Below, piece by piece: positions 8,559 through 17,301 of a stretch of 42,621 nt of DNA (its first letter is position 1; each line of letters opens with the position of its first letter). Both the position numbers and the translations under genes were made by a program. The stretch comes from Clostridia bacterium (GTDB lineage Bacteria > Bacillota > Clostridia > Oscillospirales > CAG-272). The stretch covers positions 1 to 42,621 of the forward strand of contig JAFQDK010000020.1 in assembly GCA_017399305.1 (NCBI GenBank), read 5' to 3'. The notes below the pieces were generated by a model. That model did no database searches. It was not told where the DNA came from and saw only the letters and a program-made list of their open reading frames with translations.

Positions 8559-9095
8559 ATGAAGAAATTTATATTATATACAGTTATCGCTACAGTTATC
8601 GCTATCGCTGCTCTTGCGACCATACTGATACTCGGTAATCCTGAACTTATGGAAGAGCTTCCTCAAAGGCTTGCATTATATCACAATACAGGTAATGTTA
8701 CGGTAACGGTAAACGGTGAGCAAATCGACCTTGACGGAATATCAATTAACGAAGGTGCGTTCTATGAGGTTTCATCACAAATTGAAAAAGTCGTAACAAT
8801 AGATAATAATGCTTTTAAGTTTAAAGAAGGCTCGTACGGAACAAATATGTTCAGATTTTCCACTCCTGTTAATGAATACGGGGATGTCACAGTTGAATTC
8901 GGTCACTTTAATACAAATTGGTGGCATGAGGTTCATTATGACATAGAATTAAATCTTATTACCAACTTCGATGGTTCATTGACCGCTGACATTTTTCAAA
9001 CAGTTTCATACGGTGGTGAAGAGCAATTCTCGCATAGTAAAACCGATATACTTGATAAAACAAATAGTTTAATATCTATTGCCGTTTGTCCATAA
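8559..9095 (+). CDS. Hypothetical membrane-anchored extracytoplasmic protein
   Basis: 178 residues, not recognised. Residues 4-27 form one hydrophobic helix after MKK, consistent with an uncleaved signal anchor; no lipobox cysteine is seen. The remainder is polar and beta-rich, with alternating T/V strands (NVTVTVNGEQIDL) and an aromatic patch FGHFNTNWWHEVHYDIEL. The start is ATG at 8559 with GGAGG 7 bases upstream; an in-frame TTG at 8538 lacks a ribosome site. No clear promoter of its own is visible, so it may be read from polC. It is more AT-rich than its neighbours. Function unknown. Confidence 0.65.
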   Translation: MKKFILYTVIATVIAIAALATILILGNPELMEELPQRLALYHNTGNVTVTVNGEQIDLDGISINEGAFYEVSSQIEKVVTIDNNAFKFKEGSYGTNMFRFSTPVNEYGDVTVEFGHFNTNWWHEVHYDIELNLITNFDGSLTADIFQTVSYGGEEQFSHSKTDILDKTNSLISIAVCP

Positions 9096-9139
9096 TGAAA
9101 ACTAAATTAAAGTTTATATGACGGCACCTATGGGTGACT

Positions 9140-9246
9140 ACCCCTCATCCGTCGCCGTGTGGCGACACCTTCCCCCAAGGGGGAAGGCTCATTAATAAAG
9201 GCTTCCCCTTGAGGTGAAGCTGTCAGCGGAGCTGACTGATGAGGTG
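9140..9246. mobile_element. MITE-like palindromic repeat element
   Basis: An approximately 105-bp imperfect palindrome. The left end reads CCCTCATCC and the right end GATGAGG. Internally, ACCTTCCCCCAAGGGGGAAGG at the left is answered by GCTTCCCCTTGAGGTGAAGC at the right. No coding capacity. Sequences of this style recur in many gut Firmicutes as dispersed non-autonomous elements (general knowledge, not searched). It fills most of the 284-base gap before pyrH; the rest holds the pyrH promoter. Confidence 0.65.
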
Positions 9247-9315
9247 TAGCCGCAGCAGCGGCGTTCTCCCGTAAACATTAATTTATCAACTTAACCACAT
9301 TTTTTCAAAAAACAG

Positions 9316-9344
9316 TTTACAAACCGACAATAATCGTATAAAAT
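9316..9344 (+). promoter_or_regulatory. Promoter of the pyrH-ispG cluster
   Basis: TTTACA (9316-9321), 17-base spacer, TAAAAT (9339-9344), 35 bases before the pyrH start. Confidence 0.65.
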
Positions 9345-9379
9345 AGAGGAAGAAATATAATAACAGCGAGGAAATTCCA

Positions 9380-10096
9380 ATGGCAGAAACAAAACAGCCT
9401 AAATTCAAGCGTGTGCTTCTCAAACTTTCTGGCGAAGCACTTGCAAGAGATTCTGAGGGCATATACAATCACGGTTTTATTGATGAAATCGCTCAGGTAG
9501 TTAAGAAATGTATAGATGCAGGCGTCGAGATTGGCGTTGTTGTCGGTGCAGGTAACATTTGGAGAGGCCGTCAGGGTGTCAATATGGACAGAGTTCGCGC
9601 CGACCATATGGGTATGCTTGCAACTGTTATCAACTCACTTGCATTGCAGGATGCGTTTGAGCGCGCAGGTGTTACAACACGTGTTATGACGGCTATTGAG
9701 ATGAATGCAATGGCTGAGCCGTATATCCGCAATCGCGCAGTGCGTCATCTTGAAAAGGGCAGAGTCACCATTTTCGGATGCGGACTTGGTTCTCCGTATT
9801 TTTCTACAGATACAGCGGCAGTGCTTCGCGCTGCTGAAATAGATGCAGATGTAGTTCTCCTCGCAAAGAATATAGACGGTGTTTATACCGCCGATCCTCG
9901 CAAGGATGCAAGCGCAACCAAGATAGATGAGATCACATATCAGGAGATCCTCTCCCGTGGTCTTGCGGCAATGGATTCTACCGCTACATCATTCTGCATG
10001 GATAATCACATTCCGATCCTTGTATTCGGTCTTGATGATCCCGATAACATCTATCGTGCTGTTATGGGTGAAGAGATCGGCACTATTGTAAAATAA
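9380..10096 (+). CDS. pyrH: UMP kinase
   Basis: 238-residue cytosolic kinase that converts UMP to UDP in pyrimidine synthesis. Seen: N-terminal [13 protein letters not shown], glycine-rich [14 protein letters not shown], the [16 protein letters not shown] helix, the [14 protein letters not shown] nucleotide loop and a C-terminal MGEEIGT. All are typical of bacterial hexameric PyrH of the amino-acid-kinase fold, and the length is normal. Start ATG preceded by GAGGA. It is the first gene of a seven-gene cluster, with frr 19 bases downstream, an arrangement conserved across Firmicutes. Confidence 0.97.
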   Translation: MAETKQPKFKRVLLKLSGEALARDSEGIYNHGFIDEIAQVVKKCIDAGVEIGVVVGAGNIWRGRQGVNMDRVRADHMGMLATVINSLALQDAFERAGVTTRVMTAIEMNAMAEPYIRNRAVRHLEKGRVTIFGCGLGSPYFSTDTAAVLRAAEIDADVVLLAKNIDGVYTADPRKDASATKIDEITYQEILSRGLAAMDSTATSFCMDNHIPILVFGLDDPDNIYRAVMGEEIGTIVK

Positions 10097-10115
10097 TTTG
10101 AAAGGAATCAATACT

Positions 10116-10670
10116 ATGAGCTTTGATACTAAAGAATTTGAAGGCAAGATGAATAAAACAATAGATTCTCTTCGCCAGAATCTCGGCACTGTTCGTGCAG
10201 GCAAGGCAAACCCTGAGGTACTTTCACGTGTTTCTGTAGATTACTACGGCACTCCCACCCCCATTTCTCAGATGGCGGCTATCCAGGTTCCCGACCCTCG
10301 CACTCTTACCATTTCTCCTTGGGATACAACTACTGTCAAGGATATCGAAAAGGCTATCCTTGCTTCTGATATAGGCATCACTCCTCAGAGCGACGGCAAG
10401 GTTATCCGCCTTGCATTCCCTCAGCCTACCGAGGAGCGCAGAAAAGAGCTTACAAAGCAGGTTTCCAAGATGTGTGAGGAAGCAAAGGTTGCTATCCGTA
10501 ATCTTCGCCGCGATGCCAACGATAAGGTAAAAGAGTTGAAGAAGAACGGCGAACTCACCGAGGACGATGTTAAGATCAGCGATAAGAAGGTACAGGATCT
10601 TACAGATAAGTTTATCAAGGACATTGACAATATCGGCGCTGAAAAGAGCAAAGAAATCATGTCTATCTAA
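10116..10670 (+). CDS. frr: Ribosome recycling factor
   Basis: 184 residues, the usual length. With EF-G it splits the post-termination ribosome. Seen: an N-terminal three-helix-bundle half (LGTVRAGKANPEVL), the beta-rich domain II (YYGTPTPISQMAAI, DTTTVKDIEKAI) and the C-terminal helix with RNLRRDANDKVKELKK. ATG at 10116 is preferred over an in-frame TTG at 10098 because AAAGGA sits 9 bases upstream and length then fits the family. Confidence 0.97.
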   Translation: MSFDTKEFEGKMNKTIDSLRQNLGTVRAGKANPEVLSRVSVDYYGTPTPISQMAAIQVPDPRTLTISPWDTTTVKDIEKAILASDIGITPQSDGKVIRLAFPQPTEERRKELTKQVSKMCEEAKVAIRNLRRDANDKVKELKKNGELTEDDVKISDKKVQDLTDKFIKDIDNIGAEKSKEIMSI

Positions 10671-10682
10671 AATTAAACTCTT

Positions 10683-10706
10683 TGAGCCGGGGCAAAACTC
10701 CGGCTC
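10683..10706 (+). other. Hairpin between frr and uppS
   Basis: GAGCCGG (10683-10689) and CCGGCTC (10699-10705) pair perfectly around a 9-base loop. No proper T tract follows, so it is more likely a mRNA-stability or partial attenuation element than a full terminator. Confidence 0.5.
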
Positions 10707-10727
10707 TATTGCTGTATTGAGGTAACT

Positions 10728-11441
10728 ATGTTTTTTAAGAAGAAAGAAACTGTTGCCATGGTTGATGACAGGTTGCGCCATATAGCGTTTATTATGGATG
10801 GCAACGGACGTTGGGCAAAGAAGCGCTCAATGCCACGAGAATTCGGTCATGTCAATGGGGCAAAAACTTTTAAAAAGATCATTCGCTATTGCGGCGACAA
10901 GGGCGTTAAGATAATCACAGTTTATGCGTTTTCGACCGAAAACTGGAAGCGCCCTAAGAACGAAGTCGATGCAATAATGAAGTTGCTTTCGGATTACATA
11001 GATGATGCGGTTGCATCCGTTGATGAGAATAACATTCAGCTTCATTTCCTTGGCGATATGAGTATTTTCCCAGAGAACATTAAGGCGAAAATAGAAAATG
11101 CCGAAAAAGTGTCGGCAGACAAAGAGCTTGTTCTTAATATTGCTCTCAATTACGGTGCACGTGCTGAGATAGCGCATGCCTGTGAGGTGCTTATCAAAGA
11201 GGGAAAGACAAACGTCAGCGAAGATGATGTCACAGGCGCTTTGTATACTGCACATTGTCAGGACCCCGATCTTATCGTGCGTACAGGCGGTGACTTACGC
11301 CTTTCAAACTTCTTGCTTTGGCAGGCGGCATACGCGGAATTCTATTTTACAGATACGCTCTGGCCTGACCTTGACGAGCGTGAAATTGACAAAATCATCG
11401 ACGATTTCTATACGAGAAAGCGCCGTTATGGAGGAATTTAA
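10728..11441 (+). CDS. uppS: Isoprenyl transferase (undecaprenyl diphosphate synthase)
   Basis: 237-residue cis-prenyltransferase that builds C55-PP, the carrier lipid for wall synthesis, from FPP and IPP. Seen: HIAFIMDGNGRWAKKR with catalytic D24, the FSTENWKRP signature, and C-terminal RTGGDLRLSNFLLWQAAYAE. Length is normal. cdsA starts 2 bases after the stop. The cluster also makes its precursors (dxr, ispG), a sensible metabolic grouping. Confidence 0.97.
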   Translation: MFFKKKETVAMVDDRLRHIAFIMDGNGRWAKKRSMPREFGHVNGAKTFKKIIRYCGDKGVKIITVYAFSTENWKRPKNEVDAIMKLLSDYIDDAVASVDENNIQLHFLGDMSIFPENIKAKIENAEKVSADKELVLNIALNYGARAEIAHACEVLIKEGKTNVSEDDVTGALYTAHCQDPDLIVRTGGDLRLSNFLLWQAAYAEFYFTDTLWPDLDEREIDKIIDDFYTRKRRYGGI

Positions 11442-11443
11442 AA

Positions 11444-12280
11444 ATGCTGACAAGAATAATCACAGGTATTTGTCTTGCGCTTGTCGCAGTTCCGGTAATC
11501 ATCTTTTCACATACGGTGGCACTTGAGATAGCGGTTGCGCTGCTTTCAGGAGTTGCGGTGTTTGAGATGATGCGTTGCCTTGGTTTACATAAAAACTATT
11601 ATTTGTCTATACCGTCGTACATCATTGCGATAGCTGTTCCGGCAACAGTACGTAGCCTTATTGGTATACAGTCTGCAGTGCTTGCACTGTTTGCAGTGGT
11701 ATATATATATGCGCTGTACGTCCTTGCTTGTGCAATGTTTTCACAGGGTAAAATACGCTTTAAGGATGCGGCAAAGGCTTTCCTCTCTACAATGTATATC
11801 ATTTGCGGATTTTCATGCCTTGTTGCAACACGCGCGCTTGACCATGGAGTATTCCTGCTTATTATGGTGATGGTAGTTGCGTTTGCAACAGATATATTTG
11901 CATATTTTTCCGGTATGTTGTTTGGCAAGCATAAACTTATACCGGCTGTCAGTCCCAAGAAGACTGTCGAGGGCGCAATTGGCGGAACTCTTATTTCGGC
12001 AGCGGCATTTGTCGGTGCAGGATTTCTCTATTCGCACCTTTATGAAAGTGCTGCTCCTGATGTAATTGCTTTGTTCGTTTGCGGCATAGCGCTTTCTGTG
12101 GTTTCGCAGATAGGCGACCTTATCGCATCGTATATCAAGCGTGAGCGCGATATTAAGGATTACGGTAACCTTTTCCCCGGTCATGGCGGTGTGCTTGACC
12201 GTTTTGACAGTATTATAGCGGTTGCCCCTATTCTTTATCTCATGCTTGCAAATCCGGGTTTCTTGAGTATATTTGGTTGA
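11444..12280 (+). CDS. cdsA: Phosphatidate cytidylyltransferase (CDP-diglyceride synthase)
   Basis: 278-residue polytopic membrane enzyme making CDP-diacylglycerol from CTP and phosphatidic acid. Seen: seven or so hydrophobic segments, SPKKTVEGAIGG in the middle, and the C-terminal family signature beginning SQIGDLIASYIKRE and continuing through KDYGNLFPGHGGVLDRFDS. The ribosome site GGAGG lies inside the uppS tail, so translation is coupled. Confidence 0.97.
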   Translation: MLTRIITGICLALVAVPVIIFSHTVALEIAVALLSGVAVFEMMRCLGLHKNYYLSIPSYIIAIAVPATVRSLIGIQSAVLALFAVVYIYALYVLACAMFSQGKIRFKDAAKAFLSTMYIICGFSCLVATRALDHGVFLLIMVMVVAFATDIFAYFSGMLFGKHKLIPAVSPKKTVEGAIGGTLISAAAFVGAGFLYSHLYESAAPDVIALFVCGIALSVVSQIGDLIASYIKRERDIKDYGNLFPGHGGVLDRFDSIIAVAPILYLMLANPGFLSIFG

Positions 12281-12284
12281 TAAT

Positions 12285-13430
12285 ATGGAAAAATCTATTA
12301 TAGTTCTCGGCTCGAGCGGTTCTGTCGGTACACAGGCGCTTGATGTTGCACGAGCACACAATATAAAAGTTGATGCCATTACGGGCGGAAAAAATGTTGA
12401 GCTTGTTGAAAAACAGATACGCGAATTCAAACCAAGATTTTGCGCTATGGCTGATGAAAACGCGGCTCGCGACCTTGCCACTCGTGTTGCCGATACATCC
12501 ACCAAGGTGCTTTGCGGTACAGACGGAATTATCGAAACAATAAATCTCACTGATGCAAAAACCGCGGTCAACTCAGTTCTTGGACTTGCCGGGCTTGCCC
12601 CCACTCTTGCGGCGGCAAAGCGCGGTATGCGTATTGCTATTGCCAATAAAGAATCTTTGGTTGCCGCAGGCGATATCGTAAAGGCAGAGGTTAAAAAAGG
12701 CGGCGCAGAGCTTATTCCTGTTGACAGCGAACACAGCGCGATATTCCAGTGCCTACATGTAGGAAAGCGCAATGAGGTTAAAAAGCTTTGGCTTACTGCA
12801 TCGGGCGGGCCCTTTTTTGGATATACTTCTGAGCAGCTTCGCGCAGTTACACGCGCCGATGCTCTAAAGCATCCAACGTGGTCTATGGGCGCTAAGATAA
12901 CCATTGACAGCGCAACGCTTATGAATAAGGGACTTGAGGTAATTGAAGCAGTGCGTCTGTTTGATGTAGCTCCGTCTCAGATCCAGGTTGTGGTTCACCG
13001 CGAAAGTATAATTCACAGTGCGGTGGAATATATTGATAATGCTGTTATTGCACAGCTTAGCTGCCCGGATATGCGTGAGTGCGTTCAGTTTGCGTTGACA
13101 TATCCTGACCGTACAGCCGCGGTAATCGAGCCTCTTGATATATTCAAGGTTGGAACACTCACGTTTAAAGAAGCAGACAGAAAGACATTCCGCCTGCTGG
13201 ATCTCGCGTTCTATTCAATTGAACAGGGCGGACTTCTTCCATCGGTATTAAGTTCTGCAAATGAAGCGGCAGTCGCTCTTTTCCTCGACGATAAGATTCG
13301 TTTTTATGAGATTGCCGAGGTAGTGGAGGATGCAATAAATGCCTTCCAAAACAAGCTTGACTTTACTGTAGAAGATGTGTTTGCTGCGGATAAAGAAGTG
13401 CGCGACAGAATTAATTTTGAAAGGAACTGA
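12285..13430 (+). CDS. dxr: 1-deoxy-D-xylulose 5-phosphate reductoisomerase
   Basis: 381-residue NADPH enzyme for the first committed step of the MEP isoprenoid pathway. Seen: NADPH fold VLGSSGSVGTQALDV near the N-terminus, AIANKESLVAAG, the metal/substrate loop VDSEHSAIFQCL, LTASGGPF, and HPTWSMGAKITIDSATLMNKGLE in outline. ATG at 12285 gives the normal length. An in-frame TTG at 12273 overlaps the end of cdsA and is possible, as no strong ribosome site precedes either. It ends 2 bases before rseP. Confidence 0.97.
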   Translation: MEKSIIVLGSSGSVGTQALDVARAHNIKVDAITGGKNVELVEKQIREFKPRFCAMADENAARDLATRVADTSTKVLCGTDGIIETINLTDAKTAVNSVLGLAGLAPTLAAAKRGMRIAIANKESLVAAGDIVKAEVKKGGAELIPVDSEHSAIFQCLHVGKRNEVKKLWLTASGGPFFGYTSEQLRAVTRADALKHPTWSMGAKITIDSATLMNKGLEVIEAVRLFDVAPSQIQVVVHRESIIHSAVEYIDNAVIAQLSCPDMRECVQFALTYPDRTAAVIEPLDIFKVGTLTFKEADRKTFRLLDLAFYSIEQGGLLPSVLSSANEAAVALFLDDKIRFYEIAEVVEDAINAFQNKLDFTVEDVFAADKEVRDRINFERN

Positions 13431-13432
13431 AC

Positions 13433-14458
13433 TTGATAACTGTTCTTTATATTATTTTGGCGATATTTGCTTTTGGGCTGATGATCGCCATTCACGAGGG
13501 CGGCCACTTTTTTGCTGCACGCGCTTGTGGGGTTAAAGTCTATGAGTTTTCACTCGGTATGGGACCGCGCATTTTCGGAAAGCGTGGTAAAGACGGCACC
13601 GAGTATAACCTTCGTCTGTTTCCAATCGGCGGCTATGTTTCAATGAAAGGTGAAGACGAAGATGCAGATGGGGAGGATTCCTTCTCGCAGAAAAAACCAT
13701 GGCAGCGTTTTATCATAGTTGCGGCAGGCGCGACTATGAATATAATACTCGGCGTTATTCTTTGCTTGATTCTCACACTTTCAACTCCGCTTGCATCAAA
13801 TGTTGTGGCAGAGTTCTTGCCTGAGTCAACAAGTCATGAGTGGCTTATGCCTGGCGACGAGATTGTCGAAATTAATGGCACAAAGGTTTATACCTATGAT
13901 GACATGCATTATGAGATTACACATGACGGATATGAGCCGCTTGATATCGTTGTCATCCGCGATAACGAACGTGTACTTTTAGAGGATGTTGTTTTCCCAA
14001 CCATTGCTGAAAGTGGAATGGTATTCGGCGACCGCGATTTTATTGTGTTCGCCGCGAAAAAGACTTTTGGCGGAGTGGTAAAACATACATGGTTTATGGC
14101 AGTTTCTACTGTCAGAATGATATGGGAATCTCTGTTTGACCTTCTTTTAGGCAGAGTCGGTGTTGAGGCAGTCAGCGGACCTGTAGGTGTAACCGAAGCT
14201 ATCGGTACAGCGGCAAAGAACGGCTTGTATTCGCTTGCTTATTTGCTCAGCGTGCTTACCATGAACCTTGGCGTGTTCAATCTTTTGCCTATTCCGGCAC
14301 TTGATGGCGGCAGACTTGTATTTATCCTTTTTGAGATGGTATTCCGCCGCAAAGTACCGCCGAAATTTGAAGGTCTTGTACACACAGTTGGCATCATGCT
14401 TTTGTTTGGTCTGATGATATTTGTGACCTTCAAGGACGTAATCAAACTTATAAGTTAA
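13433..14458 (+). CDS. rseP: RIP metalloprotease RseP (site-2 protease family)
   Basis: 341-residue intramembrane zinc protease that cleaves transmembrane anti-sigma factors or signal-peptide remnants. Seen: HEGGH at residues 21-25 in the first membrane helix, a central PDZ domain (about 125-180, GDEIVEINGTKVYTYDD), and the third zinc ligand region NLLPIPALDGGRL near the C-terminus. The start codon is TTG, supported by AAAGGAA 7 bases upstream; no ATG fits. Its place between dxr and ispG is the usual Firmicute order. Confidence 0.95.
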   Translation: MITVLYIILAIFAFGLMIAIHEGGHFFAARACGVKVYEFSLGMGPRIFGKRGKDGTEYNLRLFPIGGYVSMKGEDEDADGEDSFSQKKPWQRFIIVAAGATMNIILGVILCLILTLSTPLASNVVAEFLPESTSHEWLMPGDEIVEINGTKVYTYDDMHYEITHDGYEPLDIVVIRDNERVLLEDVVFPTIAESGMVFGDRDFIVFAAKKTFGGVVKHTWFMAVSTVRMIWESLFDLLLGRVGVEAVSGPVGVTEAIGTAAKNGLYSLAYLLSVLTMNLGVFNLLPIPALDGGRLVFILFEMVFRRKVPPKFEGLVHTVGIMLLFGLMIFVTFKDVIKLIS

Positions 14459-14470
14459 AGGAAATAAACT

Positions 14471-15559
14471 ATGCTTACTGCATACAATTATATGCGCCGC
14501 GGCGCAAAGGAAGTTAAAATAGGTCGAGTTGTTATAGGTGGTAAAAATCCTATCGCGGTTCAGTCTATGACCAATACTGATACTCTTGATCGTCTGGCTA
14601 CTTTTTCTCAGGTTCGCGCCCTTGAAGACGCAGGGTGTGACATTGTGCGCATCACTGCTCCCACTCCTGAAAGCGCGGCAACATTTTCGTATCTTAAAGA
14701 GATGGGCATAAAGGTGCCACTTGTTGCAGATATCCACTTTGACTATCGTATAGCGCTTGAATGTGTCAGCGCCGGAGTTGATAAGATACGTATAAATCCG
14801 GGAAATATCGGCGATGAGGGCAGAGTTAAGCGCGTTGTTGATGCGTGTAGCAAGAATAATGTGCCGATTCGCATAGGTGTAAATGGTGGCTCGCTTGAGA
14901 AAACCATACTTGAAAAATACGGTTCACCTACGGCAGAAGCTCTTGCGGAAAGCGCGATGTATCATGCGTCATTACTTGAAAAATACGACTTTGATAATAT
15001 TGTTCTCTCTGTAAAATCATCAAATGTTACTGCTATGGCGCAGGCAAACGAGATACTCGCCAACCGTTGCAATTATCCGTTACATATAGGCGTTACCGAA
15101 GCTGGTGGCGGCAAAATGGGACTTATCAAGGGTGCTGTTGGCATTGGCGGAACTCTTCTTCGCGGCATCGGCGATACTATTCGCGTTTCGCTCACTGCAA
15201 ATCCCGTAGATGAAGTTGAAGCGGCGCATGAAATTCTTGCTGCTCTTGACATGAGTCCACGTAGAAGAATGAACATCGTTTCATGTCCTACCTGTGGCAG
15301 AACCAAGATTGATTTGATTGCACTTGCGAAAGAATTTGAAGAAGCGGCGGCTAAAGAGAATCTCCTTGGCAAGGATATCAAGGTTGCGCTTATGGGCTGT
15401 GTGGTAAATGGTCCCGGCGAAGCGCGTGAGGCTGATATTGGTATCGCGGGTGGAAACGGCGAAGCGGTACTCATTAAAAAAGGTGAGATAATCGAAAAAA
15501 TTTCCGAGGGCGATATTATCGCACGACTTATTGCAGAAATAAAAAAAGAGACACTTTAA
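14471..15559 (+). CDS. ispG: 4-hydroxy-3-methylbut-2-en-1-yl diphosphate synthase
   Basis: 362-residue [4Fe-4S] enzyme of the MEP pathway that converts MEcPP to HMBPP. Seen: N-terminal TIM-barrel start IGGKNPIAVQSMTNTDT, the central KIRINPGNIGDEGRV, and cluster cysteines C272 and C275 (SCPTCGRT) with C310 (MGCVVNGPGEARE). Length is normal for the compact bacterial form. Start ATG with AAAGGA upstream. It is the last gene of the cluster; its stop codon lies inside the terminator hairpin. Confidence 0.97.
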   Translation: MLTAYNYMRRGAKEVKIGRVVIGGKNPIAVQSMTNTDTLDRLATFSQVRALEDAGCDIVRITAPTPESAATFSYLKEMGIKVPLVADIHFDYRIALECVSAGVDKIRINPGNIGDEGRVKRVVDACSKNNVPIRIGVNGGSLEKTILEKYGSPTAEALAESAMYHASLLEKYDFDNIVLSVKSSNVTAMAQANEILANRCNYPLHIGVTEAGGGKMGLIKGAVGIGGTLLRGIGDTIRVSLTANPVDEVEAAHEILAALDMSPRRRMNIVSCPTCGRTKIDLIALAKEFEEAAAKENLLGKDIKVALMGCVVNGPGEAREADIGIAGGNGEAVLIKKGEIIEKISEGDIIARLIAEIKKETL

Positions 15560-15576
15560 AGTGTCTCTTTTTTTAT
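15541..15576. terminator. Bidirectional terminator between ispG and the HAD gene
   Basis: AAAAAAAGAGACACTTT is followed at once by AAAGTGTCTCTTTTTTT, a perfect palindrome with A/T tracts on both sides. It contains the ispG stop codon and touches the stop of the convergent gene. Confidence 0.93.
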
Positions 15577-16295
15577 GCTTTTTCAACGAGAGCCTGCAGT
15601 TCTTTGAAGCTGTCTACAACATCAAATTGCAATTTGGGCATATTGGAATAGTCACGCATATGTGCGCCTGTATATAGCACGGGATGCATACCGACACCGC
15701 TTGAGCCTACGACATCGGCATTTGGATTATCGCCTATATACCATATCTCACGCGGGTCAAGGTTCGCACGTCGTATAGCCACATCAAAGATAAGTTTTTC
15801 CGGCTTGCGAAGAACATAGTCAGAACTGGTTATTACAAATTCAAAACGGTTGTTGGGCAGATAACGGTTCAGCCTTGTGCGTAGTGCCATGTTAGCATAG
15901 CACATATTGCTGATAACACCGGTACGGATGCCGTTTTCGTGCAAATAATCAAGGAACTCGGCAGCGCCCGGAGAGGCAAATGAGCCGTGCGTCGCACTGT
16001 CCCAATAAAGCAGGTCAGCCTCGGCGATGGATATGTCAAGCTTTAGTCCGTATGCATCGCAGAGTAGTCGCAGGAATTTTTCGTGTTCTATCTCTCTGCA
16101 GCTCTCGCGGCGGTTGCCCATAACATGTTCAAAAAGGCTGTTTGAACAGTGGCAGAATTCATCTGCGCTCATTCCTTCTGGAATGTGGTTAGCGTGGTTA
16201 AGGATCGCAAGATTTGCCGCGGTCCAGTCAAATTGAGGTTCTACTATAAGAGTCTGACCGTAGTCAAACAGAATCATTTTCGGTTTCATTGTCAT
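15573..16295 (-). CDS. HAD superfamily hydrolase (subfamily IA type)
   Basis: 240-residue phosphatase-like protein. Seen: motif I ILFDYGQT near the N-terminus (nucleophile Asp), motif II GVISNM, a conserved Lys (RKPEKLIF) and motif IV YIGDNPNADVVGS. A helical cap lies between motifs I and II. The Asp two residues after the nucleophile is replaced by Gly (DYGQT), a pattern known in some HAD-IA proteins. The start ATG overlaps the stop of the upstream kinase by 4 bases (ATGA), implying coupled translation and perhaps a role with CoA or a phosphorylated intermediate. Substrate unknown. Confidence 0.88.
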   Translation of the reverse strand: MTMKPKMILFDYGQTLIVEPQFDWTAANLAILNHANHIPEGMSADEFCHCSNSLFEHVMGNRRESCREIEHEKFLRLLCDAYGLKLDISIAEADLLYWDSATHGSFASPGAAEFLDYLHENGIRTGVISNMCYANMALRTRLNRYLPNNRFEFVITSSDYVLRKPEKLIFDVAIRRANLDPREIWYIGDNPNADVVGSSGVGMHPVLYTGAHMRDYSNMPKLQFDVVDSFKELQALVEKA

Positions 16296-17116
16296 TTTAG
16301 TGCACAGAGCGCCGCGCCTATAACAGTTGAATACTGCGCGCGCTCGGGAATCATGAAGTTGATGTCAAACATTTCGGATAATGTGGCGAATGTGGAGGGT
16401 GCCTGAGCAATTTGCGTGAGGTTGCCTGTAAGGACGATATCGCGTGTCTTATGCATACGGGAATTGAAGACAGCCATCATACCAACGGTCTCATAAATCA
16501 TATTTATAAGTCCAAGTGCGATATCTTCTTTAGTTGCAAGGTCGGCAACTTTGCCGAAGTTTGCCGCCGTCATATTTTCGGGTAGCGTGTAAGAGCCGGG
16601 GGTAATATCCTTTATGCGCAGATCGATATTGTCAAGGTTACCGCCTGAGGCAAGCTGTGAAATATGTTCGGGGTTTTTCATTCCCAGCAGTTTTTCAGAA
16701 AGTCCGACCAGCGTTCCGCCGCCAACACCGGTACCGCCGAGGTATTCGATGTCTCCGCCTCGTTTTGCATGCACAAGCGCTGTGCCTGTTCCCATGCTTA
16801 CAACAATGGCCCTGTCAAGGTTTGAGAGATACAGACCGCCAAGACCTATACATTCAAACTCAGGTACGTTTTCGCAAGGGAGAGAGTATAGCGGTTTGGT
16901 TATATATTTAGAGCCGACACCTGTTATTGAAACTTTTTCAATATCGGAAAGCTCAAGGTTGTTCTGTGTCAAAAACTTTCCGAAAGCACCGTATACCGAC
17001 GTGACCGGATCGGTAGCTTTCACCGAAAGCGGTTCGATGAGTTTGTGCGAACTATCAGAAGTAAAGCCTACAATCTTTGTAGTGCTTCCACCAATGTCAA
17101 TTCCTATGGTGACCAA
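16292..17116 (-). CDS. coaW: Type II pantothenate kinase
   Basis: 274-residue ASKHA-fold kinase for the first step of coenzyme A synthesis (pantothenate to 4'-phosphopantothenate). Seen: ATP loop IGIDIGGSTTKIVGF at the N-terminus, a second phosphate motif VSMGTGTALVHA, and GGTGVGGGTLVGLS, the signature of the fumble/type II family. Length matches the short staphylococcal form. Start is TTG at 17116, with AGGGGA 7 bases before it. It is the first gene of a two-gene unit with the HAD hydrolase. Confidence 0.9.
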   Translation of the reverse strand: MVTIGIDIGGSTTKIVGFTSDSSHKLIEPLSVKATDPVTSVYGAFGKFLTQNNLELSDIEKVSITGVGSKYITKPLYSLPCENVPEFECIGLGGLYLSNLDRAIVVSMGTGTALVHAKRGGDIEYLGGTGVGGGTLVGLSEKLLGMKNPEHISQLASGGNLDNIDLRIKDITPGSYTLPENMTAANFGKVADLATKEDIALGLINMIYETVGMMAVFNSRMHKTRDIVLTGNLTQIAQAPSTFATLSEMFDINFMIPERAQYSTVIGAALCALK

Positions 17117-17156
17117 AGAAAAGTCCCCTTTCTATGTTTAATGCCAAATCATAATA

Positions 17157-17185
17157 ACTATACCACAAGCGGCATTGAAATGCAA
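17157..17185 (-). promoter_or_regulatory. Promoter of the pantothenate kinase/HAD unit
   Basis: Minus strand TTGCAT (17185-17180), 17-base spacer, TATAGT (17162-17157), 40 bases before the TTG start. Confidence 0.75.
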
Positions 17186-17200
17186 GCGAAGTCATATAAA

Positions 17201-17237
17201 AATAAAGGTCGGAAAATTTAAATTTTTCCGACCTTTG
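17201..17237 (-). terminator. Terminator of the S24 repressor gene
   Basis: AAAGGTCGGAAAA (17204-17216) and TTTTCCGACCTTT (17224-17236) form a perfect stem; on the minus strand it is followed by TTTATTTTTAT. It separates the repressor from the kinase promoter. Confidence 0.88.
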
Positions 17238-17301
17238 TCCGATTTATTGGACAGACGTTCTGCTATACTATAGATGCGAGAGGGAAGTAGGGCTTATGAA
17301 T

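Noticed and set aside
11813-12904. 363-residue open frame on the minus strand across cdsA and dxr
   Set aside because: Antisense to two well-conserved genes, composition rich in Ser/Arg/Thr as expected for a shadow frame, no ribosome site and no recognisable domain.
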